The notes under the pieces: generated by a model | What the model saw: only the letters and a program-made list of their open reading frames with translations | What the model was told of the DNA's origin: nothing | Database searches by the model: none | Part shown: one piece after another, positions 44,408 to 54,100 of the stretch | Layout: each line of letters opens with the position of its first letter | Numbering within the stretch: the stretch's first letter is position 1 | From: S146-42 sp965371965 | Lineage (GTDB): Bacteria > Planctomycetota > Phycisphaerae > Phycisphaerales > UBA1924 | NCBI GenBank assembly: GCA_965371965.1 | Contig: CBDVAM010000002.1 | Location: 1-64,000 of the forward strand | DNA length: 64,000 nucleotides | Reading direction: 5' to 3' | Translations under genes and position numbers: made by a program

Positions 44408-45157
44408 CTACTCATCCTCTGATGGCTCTGCAATGGCATCGCCTACACGGACGAACTGGCCCCCCTCTTCGCTCTCCCAGAGCCGATCGTCGTCGGCGTA
44501 TCGCCCGAAGAACTGGATGAGCCGGTCGATCGAGCTGGTATATGAAAAACCGAGACTGTCTGATCCCTTGGCTTGCTCATACAGCTCCAGCAACTCGTCG
44601 AGATCGATCGGGTTCGGGTCAACCTCGCGCGGGGCATCAAGCGATCGGAGCTGCGGCATCCAGAAGATCGGCACTGCGGGTTGTGTGAGCGTGACGCGGT
44701 CGGCGTCACGCTCGAGCTTCACGACCATGTGAACGGGCAGCGCGAGTCCGGCCTTGGCGAGTTGCGAGAGCGTGGGCTGAAGAGACAGGAATCGGGCCCC
44801 CCCGGCCTTGAAGACGTAGGCGTTGAAAATGATCGGGCCGCGGAACTCCTCGTCATCGATGGGAATGGCGACGGTGTAGACATCGACAAGCTCGTCGTCG
44901 GAGGGTTTGGTGGCGAAAAAGCCCTTCCCCTCGACGTCCCGGATTGGATCGACTCGATCGCCCTCGAAGGCCATCTTCCGCCTGGAAACAACGATTCCCG
45001 CTTGTTTCGCCTGATCCACCTCGCGCCACTCGCCGAGCAATCCTTCGTCCCAGACGAGCGAGGCTGTGGGATAGGCCGGATCGAGCGTCGTCTCGGTGCA
45101 TGCCGAGAGACCACATCCGACGGCGACCGCCACGAGTGCGAGTATGAGCCTGGTCAT
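44408..45157 (-). CDS. Lipoprotein of unknown function
   Basis: The 249-residue protein has a lipoprotein signal peptide (LILALVAVAVGCGLSAC, lipobox LSAC) and is predicted to be anchored in the envelope. The mature part (SLVWDEGLLGEWREVDQAKQ, then a conserved-looking YVFKAGGARFLSLQPT) has no recognised domain. ATG 45157 has AGGAG six nt upstream. It is convergent with the EVE remnant and separated from hicB by about 60 nt. A GLLGEW start to the mature domain is common in small extracytoplasmic lipocalin-like proteins, but this is only a suggestion. Confidence 0.75.
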   Translation of the reverse strand: MTRLILALVAVAVGCGLSACTETTLDPAYPTASLVWDEGLLGEWREVDQAKQAGIVVSRRKMAFEGDRVDPIRDVEGKGFFATKPSDDELVDVYTVAIPIDDEEFRGPIIFNAYVFKAGGARFLSLQPTLSQLAKAGLALPVHMVVKLERDADRVTLTQPAVPIFWMPQLRSLDAPREVDPNPIDLDELLELYEQAKGSDSLGFSYTSSIDRLIQFFGRYADDDRLWESEEGGQFVRVGDAIAEPSEDE

Positions 45158-45216
45158 CCGGTGCTCCTTGAGATTGCACGCCGATCAGGTCTTTAGGGTC
45201 TTCGGCCCCGTTTCGT

Positions 45217-45768
45217 TCAACCCGCCCTCTCGATCGCCGCGGATCGGAGATAGTCTGACAGGCCCCGGAAGCCGTCGCGTCTGGCGGCTTCTTCGAGTCG
45301 GAGCTTCTCCTCGGCGGTGAGGCGGATGTTGACCTGCTGGTCGCGCTTGCCCTCGCGCGCGGCACTCGGTGGCGTATCGCCCATTTCAAGGATTGTGGCG
45401 ACCGCGGCGGTTGTTGCTTCGAGCACGTTCTTTGCGCAGGCACTGATCGTCTTGCCGCCACCCATGACCAGCGGAAGCTCGACGGTGCTGCCGAAGTAGC
45501 CTTCGTCCTGGTCTTCTTCTATGACGAGGCGGTATGCCTTGGCGATCCTCTCAGCTCGCCGCAGGATGTCTTTATCGAACGGGCGGCTGAGGTGTTTGCG
45601 CTCGGCGGCGGTCAGGCCGTCAGCGGAGCGGGATGGCGAGGCGCTTTTCGAGGCGGCGGATGTACCCCGGCCCGACCCGCCCTTTGTGGACCGGGACCGA
45701 GATGTGGTCTTCGCCTTCTTTGACGAAGATGTGGTGCGATCCCGAGATTCTGTCGAGCGTCCAGCCAT
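45217..45768 (-). CDS. hicB: HicB-type antitoxin
   Basis: The functional core covers residues about 52-183 (from about 45615): a HicB-like partial RNase-H fold (AYRLVIEEDQDEGYFGSTVE) with TISACAKNVLEATTAAVATI, and a C-terminal ribbon-helix-helix segment (QQVNIRLTAEEKLRLEEAAR) for operator binding. The only standard start is ATG 45768, which makes the first 51 residues Ser/Lys/Arg-rich and overlaps hicA by about 150 nt in another frame. A non-standard CTG at 45615, four nt after the hicA stop, would give a compact HicB. The true start is unresolved. It would neutralise the adjacent toxin. Confidence 0.8.
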   Translation of the reverse strand: MAGRSTESRDRTTSSSKKAKTTSRSRSTKGGSGRGTSAASKSASPSRSADGLTAAERKHLSRPFDKDILRRAERIAKAYRLVIEEDQDEGYFGSTVELPLVMGGGKTISACAKNVLEATTAAVATILEMGDTPPSAAREGKRDQQVNIRLTAEEKLRLEEAARRDGFRGLSDYLRSAAIERAG

Positions 45769-45817
45769 GTTCCTCTAGTCGGCGCTTTAGCGCGGCAAAT
45801 CGAACCTCTGACGGCAT
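45620..45817 (-). CDS. hicA: HicA-type mRNA interferase toxin
   Basis: The 65-residue toxin has the HicA double-stranded RNA-binding fold with the catalytic histidine in SGSHHIFVKEG and the following VPVHKGRVGPGYIRRL block. It would cleave mRNAs when free of HicB. ATG 45817 is preceded by GGAG at a 7-nt distance. HicA is the first gene of the hicAB operon, with a strong promoter about 220 nt upstream. Confidence 0.9.
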   Translation of the reverse strand: MPSEVRFAALKRRLEEHGWTLDRISGSHHIFVKEGEDHISVPVHKGRVGPGYIRRLEKRLAIPLR

Positions 45818-46045
45818 TGTGCAGCTCCAGAAGTGAAACTGGATTCCAGCGATGGCGTCTGCGCGGCACGACCGCGACATCGCCATATCTGGCAAACCGA
45901 ATCACCTCAGGAGCGTGCTGCCCGGCGCGAATGGCTTATGGATCGCCAGCAAGCCCTGAGAACATATGTGCCTAACACTCGTGCGCTACCGATGACCAGC
46001 CGGGTCGACCGTATCGGTGGAAACTACTGTTACTGTCTCGGAGCC

Positions 46046-46074
46046 AGTATAGCAAAGCGTATACGAAAAATCAA
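46046..46074 (-). promoter_or_regulatory. Promoter of hicAB with an operator-like palindrome
   Basis: On the minus strand TTGATT (46074-46069) and TATACT (46051-46046) are spaced 17 bp. Within the spacer is the perfect 8-bp palindrome CGTATACG (46058-46065), a candidate operator for the HicB ribbon-helix-helix domain. It lies just past the lipA stop; the leader of about 220 nt before hicA contains no recognisable gene. Confidence 0.65.
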
Positions 46075-46085
46075 GTCCAATTCGA

Positions 46086-47219
46086 CTAACGAATCAAAGA
46101 GATGATCGAAGCCACGCTCGCCTTCGCCCGCTCGCCTTCGATCCCCGTCAGCGCATTCGCCTGCACGTCCGCGTGGTAGCTGGACCGCACCAGCGGCCCG
46201 GATTCGACGACCTTGAACCCTCGATTCAACCCCTCCTCGCGGTACATCTCGAAGGTGTCGGGGTGGACCCAGCGGTGGATGGGCAGGTGGTTGCGGGTGG
46301 GCTGGAGGTATTGGCCGATGGTGAGAATGTCGCAGGCGTCTGGGGTCGGGGTGAGGGTCTGGGGTCTGGGGTCTGGGGTCTGGGGTTGGGAGGGGGAGCG
46401 CTTCGTTGCCTCGATCACCTCGTCTAACAATCTCAACACCTCGGAATCCTTTTCGCCGATGCCGACCATGATGCCGGTCTTGGCGACGCAGCCCTGCTCC
46501 TTGACCCGGCGGAGCAGTTCCAGGCTTCGGTCGAACTTGGCGCTGGGACGCACGGCGGGGTACATCCGGCGGACGGTCTCGAGGTTGTGATTGATAATGT
46601 GCGGCTGGGCGTCGATCACCATCTGCAAGGCACCCCAATCGCCCTTGAAGTCGGGAATCAGGACTTCGATCGACATCTCCGGGCAGGCTTCGCGGGTGCG
46701 GATGATGGTCTCGGCCCAGATGCCGGCCCCGCCGTCGCTGAGGTCGTCGCGGTCGACACTGGTGATGACGACGTGCTTGAGGCCCATGAGGGCGAGGGTG
46801 CCGGCGACGCGCCGGGGCTCGTCGCGGTCGGGAGGCGCGGGCCTGCCGGTCTTGATGTTGCAGAACCCGCACGAGCGGGTGCAGGTGTCACCCAGGATCA
46901 TGATGGTGGCGATGCCGCGAGCCCAGCACTCGCCCATGTTGGGGCAGCCCGCCTCTCGACAGACTGTGTGGAGCCCGTGGTCGGCGAGTCGATTGCGTAG
47001 TTTTTCGTATTCCGGGCCCCCAGGGAGCTTTGCCTTGAGCCACTTTGGCTTGCGCTTGAAAAGGGCGTGCTCGGGGCCGCGGTGGTTATTGAGGACCATG
47101 CCCGAGAGGCTGTGGAGGCTGCCCAGGTCTCTGCGGAGGGGATCGCCTCCCAGAGGGCGCGGATGGCGCACGTTAGGAGGATTTTTCAGGCTACTTGCTG
47201 GGCGGACGGGCGGGCTCAT
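46086..47219 (-). CDS. lipA: Lipoyl synthase LipA with an internal microsatellite insertion
   Basis: This radical SAM enzyme inserts two sulphurs into octanoyl-lysine of dehydrogenase E2 subunits. The auxiliary cluster motif CREAGCPNMGEC (CX4CX5C), the radical SAM motif CTRSCGFC (CX3CX2C) and the C-terminal RSSYHAD serine are intact. Compared with the family, about 20-24 residues (a Pro/Thr/Gln-rich SQPQTPDPRPQTLTPTPD run) are added between EVIEATKR and ACDILTIGQYLQP; the DNA there is a 7-bp tandem repeat. The ATG at 47219 is my choice; the frame is open farther upstream (47282, 47504) and a start at 47099 is possible. No clear ribosome site distinguishes them. Confidence 0.93.
   Translation of the reverse strand: MSPPVRPASSLKNPPNVRHPRPLGGDPLRRDLGSLHSLSGMVLNNHRGPEHALFKRKPKWLKAKLPGGPEYEKLRNRLADHGLHTVCREAGCPNMGECWARGIATIMILGDTCTRSCGFCNIKTGRPAPPDRDEPRRVAGTLALMGLKHVVITSVDRDDLSDGGAGIWAETIIRTREACPEMSIEVLIPDFKGDWGALQMVIDAQPHIINHNLETVRRMYPAVRPSAKFDRSLELLRRVKEQGCVAKTGIMVGIGEKDSEVLRLLDEVIEATKRSPSQPQTPDPRPQTLTPTPDACDILTIGQYLQPTRNHLPIHRWVHPDTFEMYREEGLNRGFKVVESGPLVRSSYHADVQANALTGIEGERAKASVASIISLIR
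46356..46386. repeat. 7-bp microsatellite inside lipA
   Basis: Four perfect tandem copies of GGTCTGG (46356-46383) plus GGT, flanked by decayed copies down to about 46336. It encodes the Pro/Gln/Thr/Asp-rich insertion of LipA. On the opposite strand the unit reads CCAGACC, the same type of sequence that encodes the proline-rich N-terminus of the gene at 3648 (about 3715-3772). Confidence 0.85.
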
Positions 47220-47518
47220 GGCAGACTGTAGTCGGTTGGACGGAGCGTCTAAGTTCTCTGAGATGGAATCGCCGCTGTTCATTGGCGTGCGATCCTGCCG
47301 ATTGAGTCCGAGAAGGTTCTGGGCGCGAACCCGCGTGGGTTTCGGCTCGTCTGATGGTCTCGATTGACTGTCGCGATGGACGCGATAGGTTTGGTCTGAC
47401 GGACCGATATTTGGTGCGTTCGCGGGTTGGGATGGATGGGGGCGGGGTGAGAGCCGAAGACCGTTTTCGGGCGTGTATCGTGCGGCGAGCAGCCCCATGA
47501 GCAAAAGAGGAGCTCGGC

Positions 47519-49039
47519 ATGAGAGCCGATCGGCATAGATTTGCGATTCGTCTGGCCTGCGGTGCGGCTCTCTCGGCGAGTGCGCTGATGATGGGCGGCT
47601 GCAACTGGGACTCGTATCTCAATCCCAGCACGGTCGGGCGTTGGGAGATGACGCCGACGACGGTGCCGATTCTGACCAGCCTGGCGGTGATCGAGGACCA
47701 GCCCACGACGCAGGTCGAGTACACGGATGTGACGCCGGATGATCTGATCCCCGAGATCCGGGAGTATCGGATCAGTACCGGTGAACAGCTCGAGGTCACG
47801 ATCTTTGGCCTCTTCGTTCCCGGCAACCCCGAGAGGTTCCTCCGCATCATCGATGCGCGAGGGTTCGTGGATCTGCCGCAGATCGGGCCGGTCTATGTGG
47901 TGGGGCTGACGCGTGACGAGTCGGAGACTGCGATCCAGCAGGCGGCCCAGCCGATCGTGGCGGATGCGGTGGTGTCGGTGGTGTTGCTGTCGCGGCGCCA
48001 GGAGACCTACAGCCTGATCGGTTCGGTGTCCGGACCGGGGTCGTTTGTGATCCCCGAGCCTGATTTTCGCCTGCTCGAGGCCCTGAGCCTGAGCGGTGCG
48101 TTCAACGAGGACGCGCAGTGGCTCTTCGTCATTCGCCAGGTGCCCCTGACGGGTGCGGCGGCGGGCGAGACCCAGCCGCCCACGCCACCGGGTGAGCGGA
48201 CGCTGCCGGGGGCGGATCCGGCGGGCGAGGATGAGCAGGTGCCGGGCGAGGCCGGCGAAGATCTGCTGAAGATCATTGACGACCTTTCGAATCCTCCAGG
48301 CGGCGGTGGAGGGTCTCCGGGAGCGTTTGCGAGCACGGAAGATGCGGGCGGGAGACGGTCGGGCTTCCAGCCGGGGCGGGAGCCTGCGGTGGCGCTAGTT
48401 GATGACAATCGCCAGGAGGCGGAGCGCGTCCAGCCTACGCGTCCGGCGTCGGAGCGTGGCGCGACCTGGATGTACCTGGATGGCAAGTGGGTGATGGTTC
48501 GGCGGGATGGCGTCGAGAGTCAGGGCGGGGGCGAGGGCGAGGCGATCGTGACCCAGCGGGTCATCCGCGTGCCGGTCCAGCCGCTGATCGAGGGCGATGC
48601 GCGGTACAACATCGTGATCCGCCCTGGCGACGTCGTGCGGGTGCCGAGGGCACCGTTCGGCAACGTGTTCTTGCGTGGCGAGGTCGCCAGGCCCGGGGTC
48701 TACAACCTCGCCAAGCAGTTCACGCTGACGCGGGCGATCGACTCTGCGGGAGGGCTGGGCGGGCTGGCGATCCCCGAGCGGGTCGATATTGTGCGGATGC
48801 TGCCCGGCGATCGCCAGGCGTGGGTTCGGGTGAACCTGCGAGCGATCGAGGAGGGCACCCAGCCGGATATCTACCTGAAGGCGAACGACCGCGTGATCGT
48901 GGGGACGAGCTTCTGGGCGTTGCCGCTGGCGGTCCTGCGGGGTGGATTCCGGACGAGCTACGGGTTTGGGTTTCTTTTGGACCGGAACTTCGGTAACGAC
49001 GTGTTCGGGGCGCCGCCGTCGAACAATAGGAACTTCTAG
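47519..49039 (+). CDS. Outer-membrane polysaccharide export lipoprotein (Wza-like)
   Basis: The 506-residue lipoprotein (lipobox MGGC) contains a poly-export domain (EYRISTGEQLEVTIFGL) and two SLBB-like parts: YSLIGSVSGPGSFVIPEPDF near residue 162, and VFLRGEVARPGVYNLAKQFT near residue 383. Between them is a low-complexity, Gly/Pro-rich acidic linker of about 120 residues not found in Wza. It would form the outer-membrane channel for exopolysaccharide. GAGG-type ribosome site precedes ATG 47519. It opens the co-directional surface-polysaccharide locus. Confidence 0.9.
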   Translation: MRADRHRFAIRLACGAALSASALMMGGCNWDSYLNPSTVGRWEMTPTTVPILTSLAVIEDQPTTQVEYTDVTPDDLIPEIREYRISTGEQLEVTIFGLFVPGNPERFLRIIDARGFVDLPQIGPVYVVGLTRDESETAIQQAAQPIVADAVVSVVLLSRRQETYSLIGSVSGPGSFVIPEPDFRLLEALSLSGAFNEDAQWLFVIRQVPLTGAAAGETQPPTPPGERTLPGADPAGEDEQVPGEAGEDLLKIIDDLSNPPGGGGGSPGAFASTEDAGGRRSGFQPGREPAVALVDDNRQEAERVQPTRPASERGATWMYLDGKWVMVRRDGVESQGGGEGEAIVTQRVIRVPVQPLIEGDARYNIVIRPGDVVRVPRAPFGNVFLRGEVARPGVYNLAKQFTLTRAIDSAGGLGGLAIPERVDIVRMLPGDRQAWVRVNLRAIEEGTQPDIYLKANDRVIVGTSFWALPLAVLRGGFRTSYGFGFLLDRNFGNDVFGAPPSNNRNF

Positions 49040-49382
49040 GCCTGGGCGCTGGGCGGCGTGTGGCTTGCCATTCTGGCTGTGACGGGGTGATTGCGCGCTG
49101 CATCCACCTAACATGGGGCGGTGGGAGTGTGGATCGGCATGGGCGTTGGCCTCTGTCCCGACAGTGAACCTGTGGAACTCGCTTGAAGTCGGGACTTGTG
49201 AGGCCCGACAGAGGGTGCGAAGGGCGAACCTGCGCCCGGGCGGGCGACGTAGGAGTCGTTCCAGGTCTGAGGGCGATTCAGTTCGCCAGGCGGGGCGGCA
49301 TTTTCAGGGGAGTTCGTTGACCAGGGTCCAGACACCAGCACAGGCGACCGAGGCGCGCGTTTCGAGCGTGGAGCGGTCGGTG
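49040..49382 (+). other. Gene-free 343-nt spacer before the exosortase
   Basis: No convincing gene is seen. It contains CTGTC-CC-GACAG (49153-49164), a stem GTCGGG (49188-49193) with CCCGAC (49204-49209), and two copies of CCCGACAG about 46 nt apart. They could form a structured leader for the exosortase transcript. An alternative TTG start for the exosortase lies at 49317 after AGGGGAG. Confidence 0.4.
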
Positions 49383-50258
49383 ATGGGCCTGTTCACGCCG
49401 GGCGGGGCGATGATGGGCGGCGTCATCGCGTTGGCGCTGGTGGCGCTGTTCTATCGTTGGATCGCTCAACAGAACGCGTTCAGCTCGACCAAGATCGAGG
49501 ACTGGGGGCACGCGTATGTGATCCCGTTCATCAGCGGCTACATGGTGTGGCTTCGCAAGGATGAGCTTGCGAGGATTTGCCCGGCGGTGTTCTGGCCCGG
49601 GTTGATTCCGATCTTCCTCGGGCTTGTCTGCTACGCGTTCTTCACGCTGCTGCTGCCGAATCACATGCTCGGGGGCGCAGCGTTCGTGCTGACGGTCTTC
49701 GGCGTGGCGCTGACGCTGTTGGGTACGGCGACGATGCGGATCTTGTTCCTGCCGATCGCGTATCTGGTCTTTGCGATCACGCTGTCTGAGCAGATCATGA
49801 ACGATCTGACATTCCGGCTGCAGCTGATCGCGTCGGAGGGCGCGTACGTCATCTTGAGCCTGGGCAGCGCGGTGTTTCCCTACGGGGTCAACATCCAGGG
49901 AAATCAACTGGAGATCCTGTTCGCGGGCGAGAGCCGGATGATGAACGTCGCCGAGGCGTGCAGCGGCATGCGGATGGTGGTGGCGTTTGTGGCTCTCGCG
50001 GGCGCGGTGGCGTTGCTGGGGGCTCGGGAGTGGTGGCAGCGGCTTGCGCTCTTGCTGCTTGCGGTGCCCATCGCGGTCTTCATGAATATTGTGCGCGTGG
50101 GGGTGCTGGGCTTCGTGACCCTGTATGACCCGGACATGGCGACGGGCGACTCGCACACGCTGATCGGCACGCTGCTCTTGCTGCCGGCGCTGGGGCTGTA
50201 CATGCTCATTGCGTGGGTGCTCAATCGGATCATCGCGACCGACGGGGCCAAGGCATGA
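49383..50258 (+). CDS. Exosortase (PEP-CTERM-sorting type membrane protease/transpeptidase)
   Basis: The 291-residue polytopic protein (about eight hydrophobic helices) has all three exosortase catalytic blocks: the cysteine in EACSGMRM (Cys193), the arginine in FMNIVRVGVLG and the histidine in SHTLIG. Exosortases cleave C-terminal sorting signals and couple proteins to the surface. ATG 49383 has GGAG nine nt upstream; an in-frame TTG at 49317 with AGGGGAG could add 22 residues. It overlaps the EpsI-like gene by four bases. No recognisable PEP-CTERM substrate is in the window. Confidence 0.9.
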   Translation: MGLFTPGGAMMGGVIALALVALFYRWIAQQNAFSSTKIEDWGHAYVIPFISGYMVWLRKDELARICPAVFWPGLIPIFLGLVCYAFFTLLLPNHMLGGAAFVLTVFGVALTLLGTATMRILFLPIAYLVFAITLSEQIMNDLTFRLQLIASEGAYVILSLGSAVFPYGVNIQGNQLEILFAGESRMMNVAEACSGMRMVVAFVALAGAVALLGAREWWQRLALLLLAVPIAVFMNIVRVGVLGFVTLYDPDMATGDSHTLIGTLLLLPALGLYMLIAWVLNRIIATDGAKA

Positions 50259-51130
50259 TCGGGCGTACCAGACACACCATCGCGTACGGCGTCGTGCTCG
50301 GCCTGCTTGTGAGTTCGGCGTTGGCGCTGACGGTGGGAATCGGTGCGGCGCGGGTGTACCTGAAGAAGGAGCGTGTCGAGGCGCCCCGGGTGCTGCCACT
50401 GATCTTCCCGGAGACCGAGTCGTTTATCCAGGTTGGCCAGGACCAGATCATCACGCCGGAGGTCGAGGAGGTCCTTGGCACGGACAACCATGTGACTCGC
50501 TCGTTCAGGCATAAGGACAGCACGAATCCGTCGTACTTCACGTTCCACGCGGCATACTACACGGGGATGATCGACACGGTGCCGCACGTTCCTGATCGCT
50601 GTTTCATCGGCGCGGGGATGCAGAAGGCGTCGAACTCGGTGATCGTGCCGATTGTGCTCGACACGGACTTGCGATCGCGGCTGAGGCTGGAGGAGAACGG
50701 CATCCCGCGGGCAACGCCAGAGGAATATCGCCCGATCGAGAACGAGGACGGCAGCCGCGACATTTACTGGTACCGGGCGTCGAACACCTACTCTGCGCGC
50801 AAGGGTGCGTTCGTCCGTGTTCCGTTCGATCCTCGGACACTGCGGATGCAGGTCTCGGAGTTTCTCAACGCGGATGGGACGCTGTTCTCGGGGTATTTCT
50901 TCCTTGCCAACGGTGGGATCACACCGACCGCCGAGGGCGTCCGCCAGTTGGCGTTCAAGCTCAAGGACAAGCACGCATACTACCTCAAGGTGCAGTTCAC
51001 CAGCTCGCAGGTGGGCAGTGCGGAGGAGTTGGCGTTATTGGCGGGTGAGTATCTCGATGAGGCGCTGGGCGAGTTGCTGTTGTGCGCACCGGACTGGGTC
51101 GAGATTCAGATGGACGAGGATGGTCTATGA
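50255..51130 (+). CDS. EpsI/DUF3485-like exosortase-associated protein
   Basis: The 291-residue protein has one N-terminal transmembrane helix (IAYGVVLGLLVSSALALTVGIG) and an extracytoplasmic domain. The layout (HVPDRCFIGAGMQ, then DIYWYRASNTYSARKG) resembles EpsI-domain proteins, which in other exosortase systems are fused to or follow the exosortase. ATG 50255 overlaps the exosortase stop (ATGA), giving strong coupling. The exact role of EpsI is unknown; it is required for exopolysaccharide export or sorting in some systems. Confidence 0.82.
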   Translation: MIGRTRHTIAYGVVLGLLVSSALALTVGIGAARVYLKKERVEAPRVLPLIFPETESFIQVGQDQIITPEVEEVLGTDNHVTRSFRHKDSTNPSYFTFHAAYYTGMIDTVPHVPDRCFIGAGMQKASNSVIVPIVLDTDLRSRLRLEENGIPRATPEEYRPIENEDGSRDIYWYRASNTYSARKGAFVRVPFDPRTLRMQVSEFLNADGTLFSGYFFLANGGITPTAEGVRQLAFKLKDKHAYYLKVQFTSSQVGSAEELALLAGEYLDEALGELLLCAPDWVEIQMDEDGL

Positions 51131-51163
51131 GCCGGGCGAGGGTCTCGGAATGATGAGGTAGGC

Positions 51164-54100
51164 ATGGGCTCGAAGGTAAATATCAAGTTCGTCGCGATCC
51201 TCAGCGCGGTGGTCGTGGGTGTGGTCGGGTTGCTCGCGGTGCCGGCGTACTTGGTGTTGACCAAGTCCGCCAAGGACCATGTGCGCGCCGGTGACAAGGC
51301 GATCGAGAGCGGCGATATCAAGAAGGCCATCTCCGAGTATGGCAAGGCGGTGAGCGACGAGCGATCGAACGTCGGGTATGTCACGAAGTGGCGCAACGCG
51401 ATCGAGAGCTTCACGCCCGAGGATCAGACCGAGTACCGCAAGTACTTCTTCCAGCTGTACGGAGCGATCTACGAGATTGCGTTCGCGGCGCGGACGGATC
51501 TGGAGGCCTGGGAAGAGTATTTCGAGCTCGCGAGCACCCTGGATACTGCGGCGCGGATCGAGGAACGAGCGAGGGCGGCGGCGGATGTGATGGGGCGGAC
51601 CGACCCCCGGTCCGCCGCGATCATCCGGCGATATGTCGCCCTGCCCAAGGTCGCAGCATGGGCGAGAGGCAGTCGCCAGATGGAGCCCGATGAGATAGAC
51701 CTCATGGCGAGCAACCTGCGATCGGCTCTGGAGTCTCGCAGCGATGACCACGAGGTTGTGCGCGGCCTGGTCACGTTGCACAGAGTGCTCGCGGCTCAGG
51801 CACTCGACAGCTTTGACGAGGACGCCGCTCGCACGCACGCCCGATCTGCGGCGGGCGTGGTCGAGGCGGCGCTGGGCAAGCACCCGAATCACCCGGTGCT
51901 GCGGATGATCGATCTTGAGATGAAGTCGAACGCGGCGATGCGTCGGCTTCTGGATATCGAGATTCCTGAGGGCACGCATCCGGTCGGTTCGGCAGCCGTC
52001 GACGAGGTGGCTTCGTTGCTTTCTGAATGGCCCGCCGAGCAGATCACGCTGGACAGTGTGCTAATGCTGCGGGCGCTGGAGATTCTGTCTGGATCCGGGA
52101 AGATTGCCCACACGCTGGCATTGACCGAGCGGTTGGTCGGCGAGGCGCCGGAAGACATGATGGTGCGGTGGGGGCGGGCGTACGCGCTTCGAATGGGCGG
52201 GAGGCCCGACGACGCGTATGACGAACTCCAGCACCTGCTGGACAGGCCGATCCAGACGGTGTCGTGGGACGGGTACCGGCTCTTCAGTCTCAAGAATCAG
52301 GCGCTGGCTACCCAGTCGAGCCTGGCGTACAGCCAATGGGAGCAGAGCGCGGGCGACGAGGCGGCTCAGGGGGTCGCGGTCGCGCGCCTTCGGTCGCGGA
52401 TCGAAGAGATGACCCGCCGGCTGCCGACGGATTCTCCGATGTTGCTGATCGCCCGAGCGCGGATCGCGTATGCGGATGGTGAGCTCGGAGAGGCGAGTCG
52501 GCTGCTTCGCGAGTACGAGGGTCGTATCGGGGTGGCGGACGCGGACGCGAACTGGATGCTGACCCAGCTCGCGTTGCGGGCGGGCAACCTTACCGAGGCG
52601 GCCAGGCGCATGGACGCGTATCAGGAGCAGAGTCCGGGCGAGCTTCGCGCTCTGCTGATTCGCGCGGATATCCATGTTCGCCTCAACGAGTTCGAGGAGG
52701 CAATCGAGATATTGACCGCACTCGCGAGGGCGCTGCCGGATAACCAGCAGATCAAGGTCATCATCAATGGGATCAGGGAGCAGAGCGGCGAGATCGTGTC
52801 CAGTGATCCGGTATTGGCGGCAATCAACGCGTCGATGAGTGCAGAACAGGGCACCGGCGACGAGCCCGGAGATTCCGAGGCCGCGGCGGCGATCATCGAG
52901 GGCGCGATTAGCGAGGGGCTGACTTCCCCACAGCTGTACCGGCGGCTTGCCCAGATTCGGATGAATCAAGGAGATGTCCCTGGCGCCCGGGACGCGATCG
53001 AGCGGGGGCTCTCGGCCAACGCCGGCGACGCGGATCTTCGCAGGTTTGCTGACGCGCTCGTCTCGGGCGAGACGATCTTGGAAATCTCGATTTGGTTTAT
53101 CGATACGGGCGACGGGACCGAAGTTGAGAAGCTGACTCGCAAGGCCGCGGTGTGCTGGCAGGCCCAGGCGTTTGAGCGAGCACAGGGGTTTGTTGATCAG
53201 GCCGGCGAGATCGAGCCGGAGAATCCGGCGGTTGTGGAGTGGGACTTCCGGTTGGCGGTCAGACGCGGGGATGCGGTGCGGGCGGGCGAACTCGCGCAAA
53301 CCGCTCAACGGTTGGATATCGACGGTGTGGGCGGGCGGACGTTTCTGGCGGACGTTTTGGAGATGAGCGACGATCGGACCGGGGCGATTGCGCTGCTGAA
53401 GGAGGCGGTCGATCTGCGCCCCGAGCGGGTCATTCTGCTCCGACGGCTCGGACAGCAGCAGCTGGCGGCCGGCCAGATTACCGAGGGGCTCTCGACCTTC
53501 GACGACGCGATTCGGCTTCGCGGCAACGATCAATCCCTGATCCTCGACTATGCGACCCAGCTTCGTAGCATCGGGCGATCCGAGCAAGCCCTGCGCCTTA
53601 TCCTGGACAAGCAGGACGCGGCGCGCGGCAACGGCGCAATCTTCGACCTCAGGATCGATCTCGAGGCGGAGGTTGGGAATCGCCAATGGGCGCTCGAAAC
53701 GAGACAGACGCTCGCCCAGCGCGATCCAACGGATAGCGCGAACATGACGAAGCTGGCTCGTCTGTACATGGACCTCTCGGCGTGGGACGAGGCCAAGCCG
53801 CTCCTGGACGCGTTGCGTGCGGAGGGAGATTCATTGGAGCTCGCGACGCTCGCGGCGCAATGGCACGGCGACCAGGGTGACATCGACAGCGCTCATCAGG
53901 AGTTTAGCCAGTACATCGCGGCGCTGTTCGCGAGTGAGGGTGACTTGAGTGACCCGACGCCGTATCTGCAACTCGGGCATTTGCTCATCCGGTACGGGGA
54001 TATTGAAGGTGGCCTGCTGGCGATGGGCCAGGCCCGGAGGTGGGAGGATCCACAGACTCTCCGGGTGGAGAAGTTCCTGGCAGATCGGCTTGCGGGGCTG

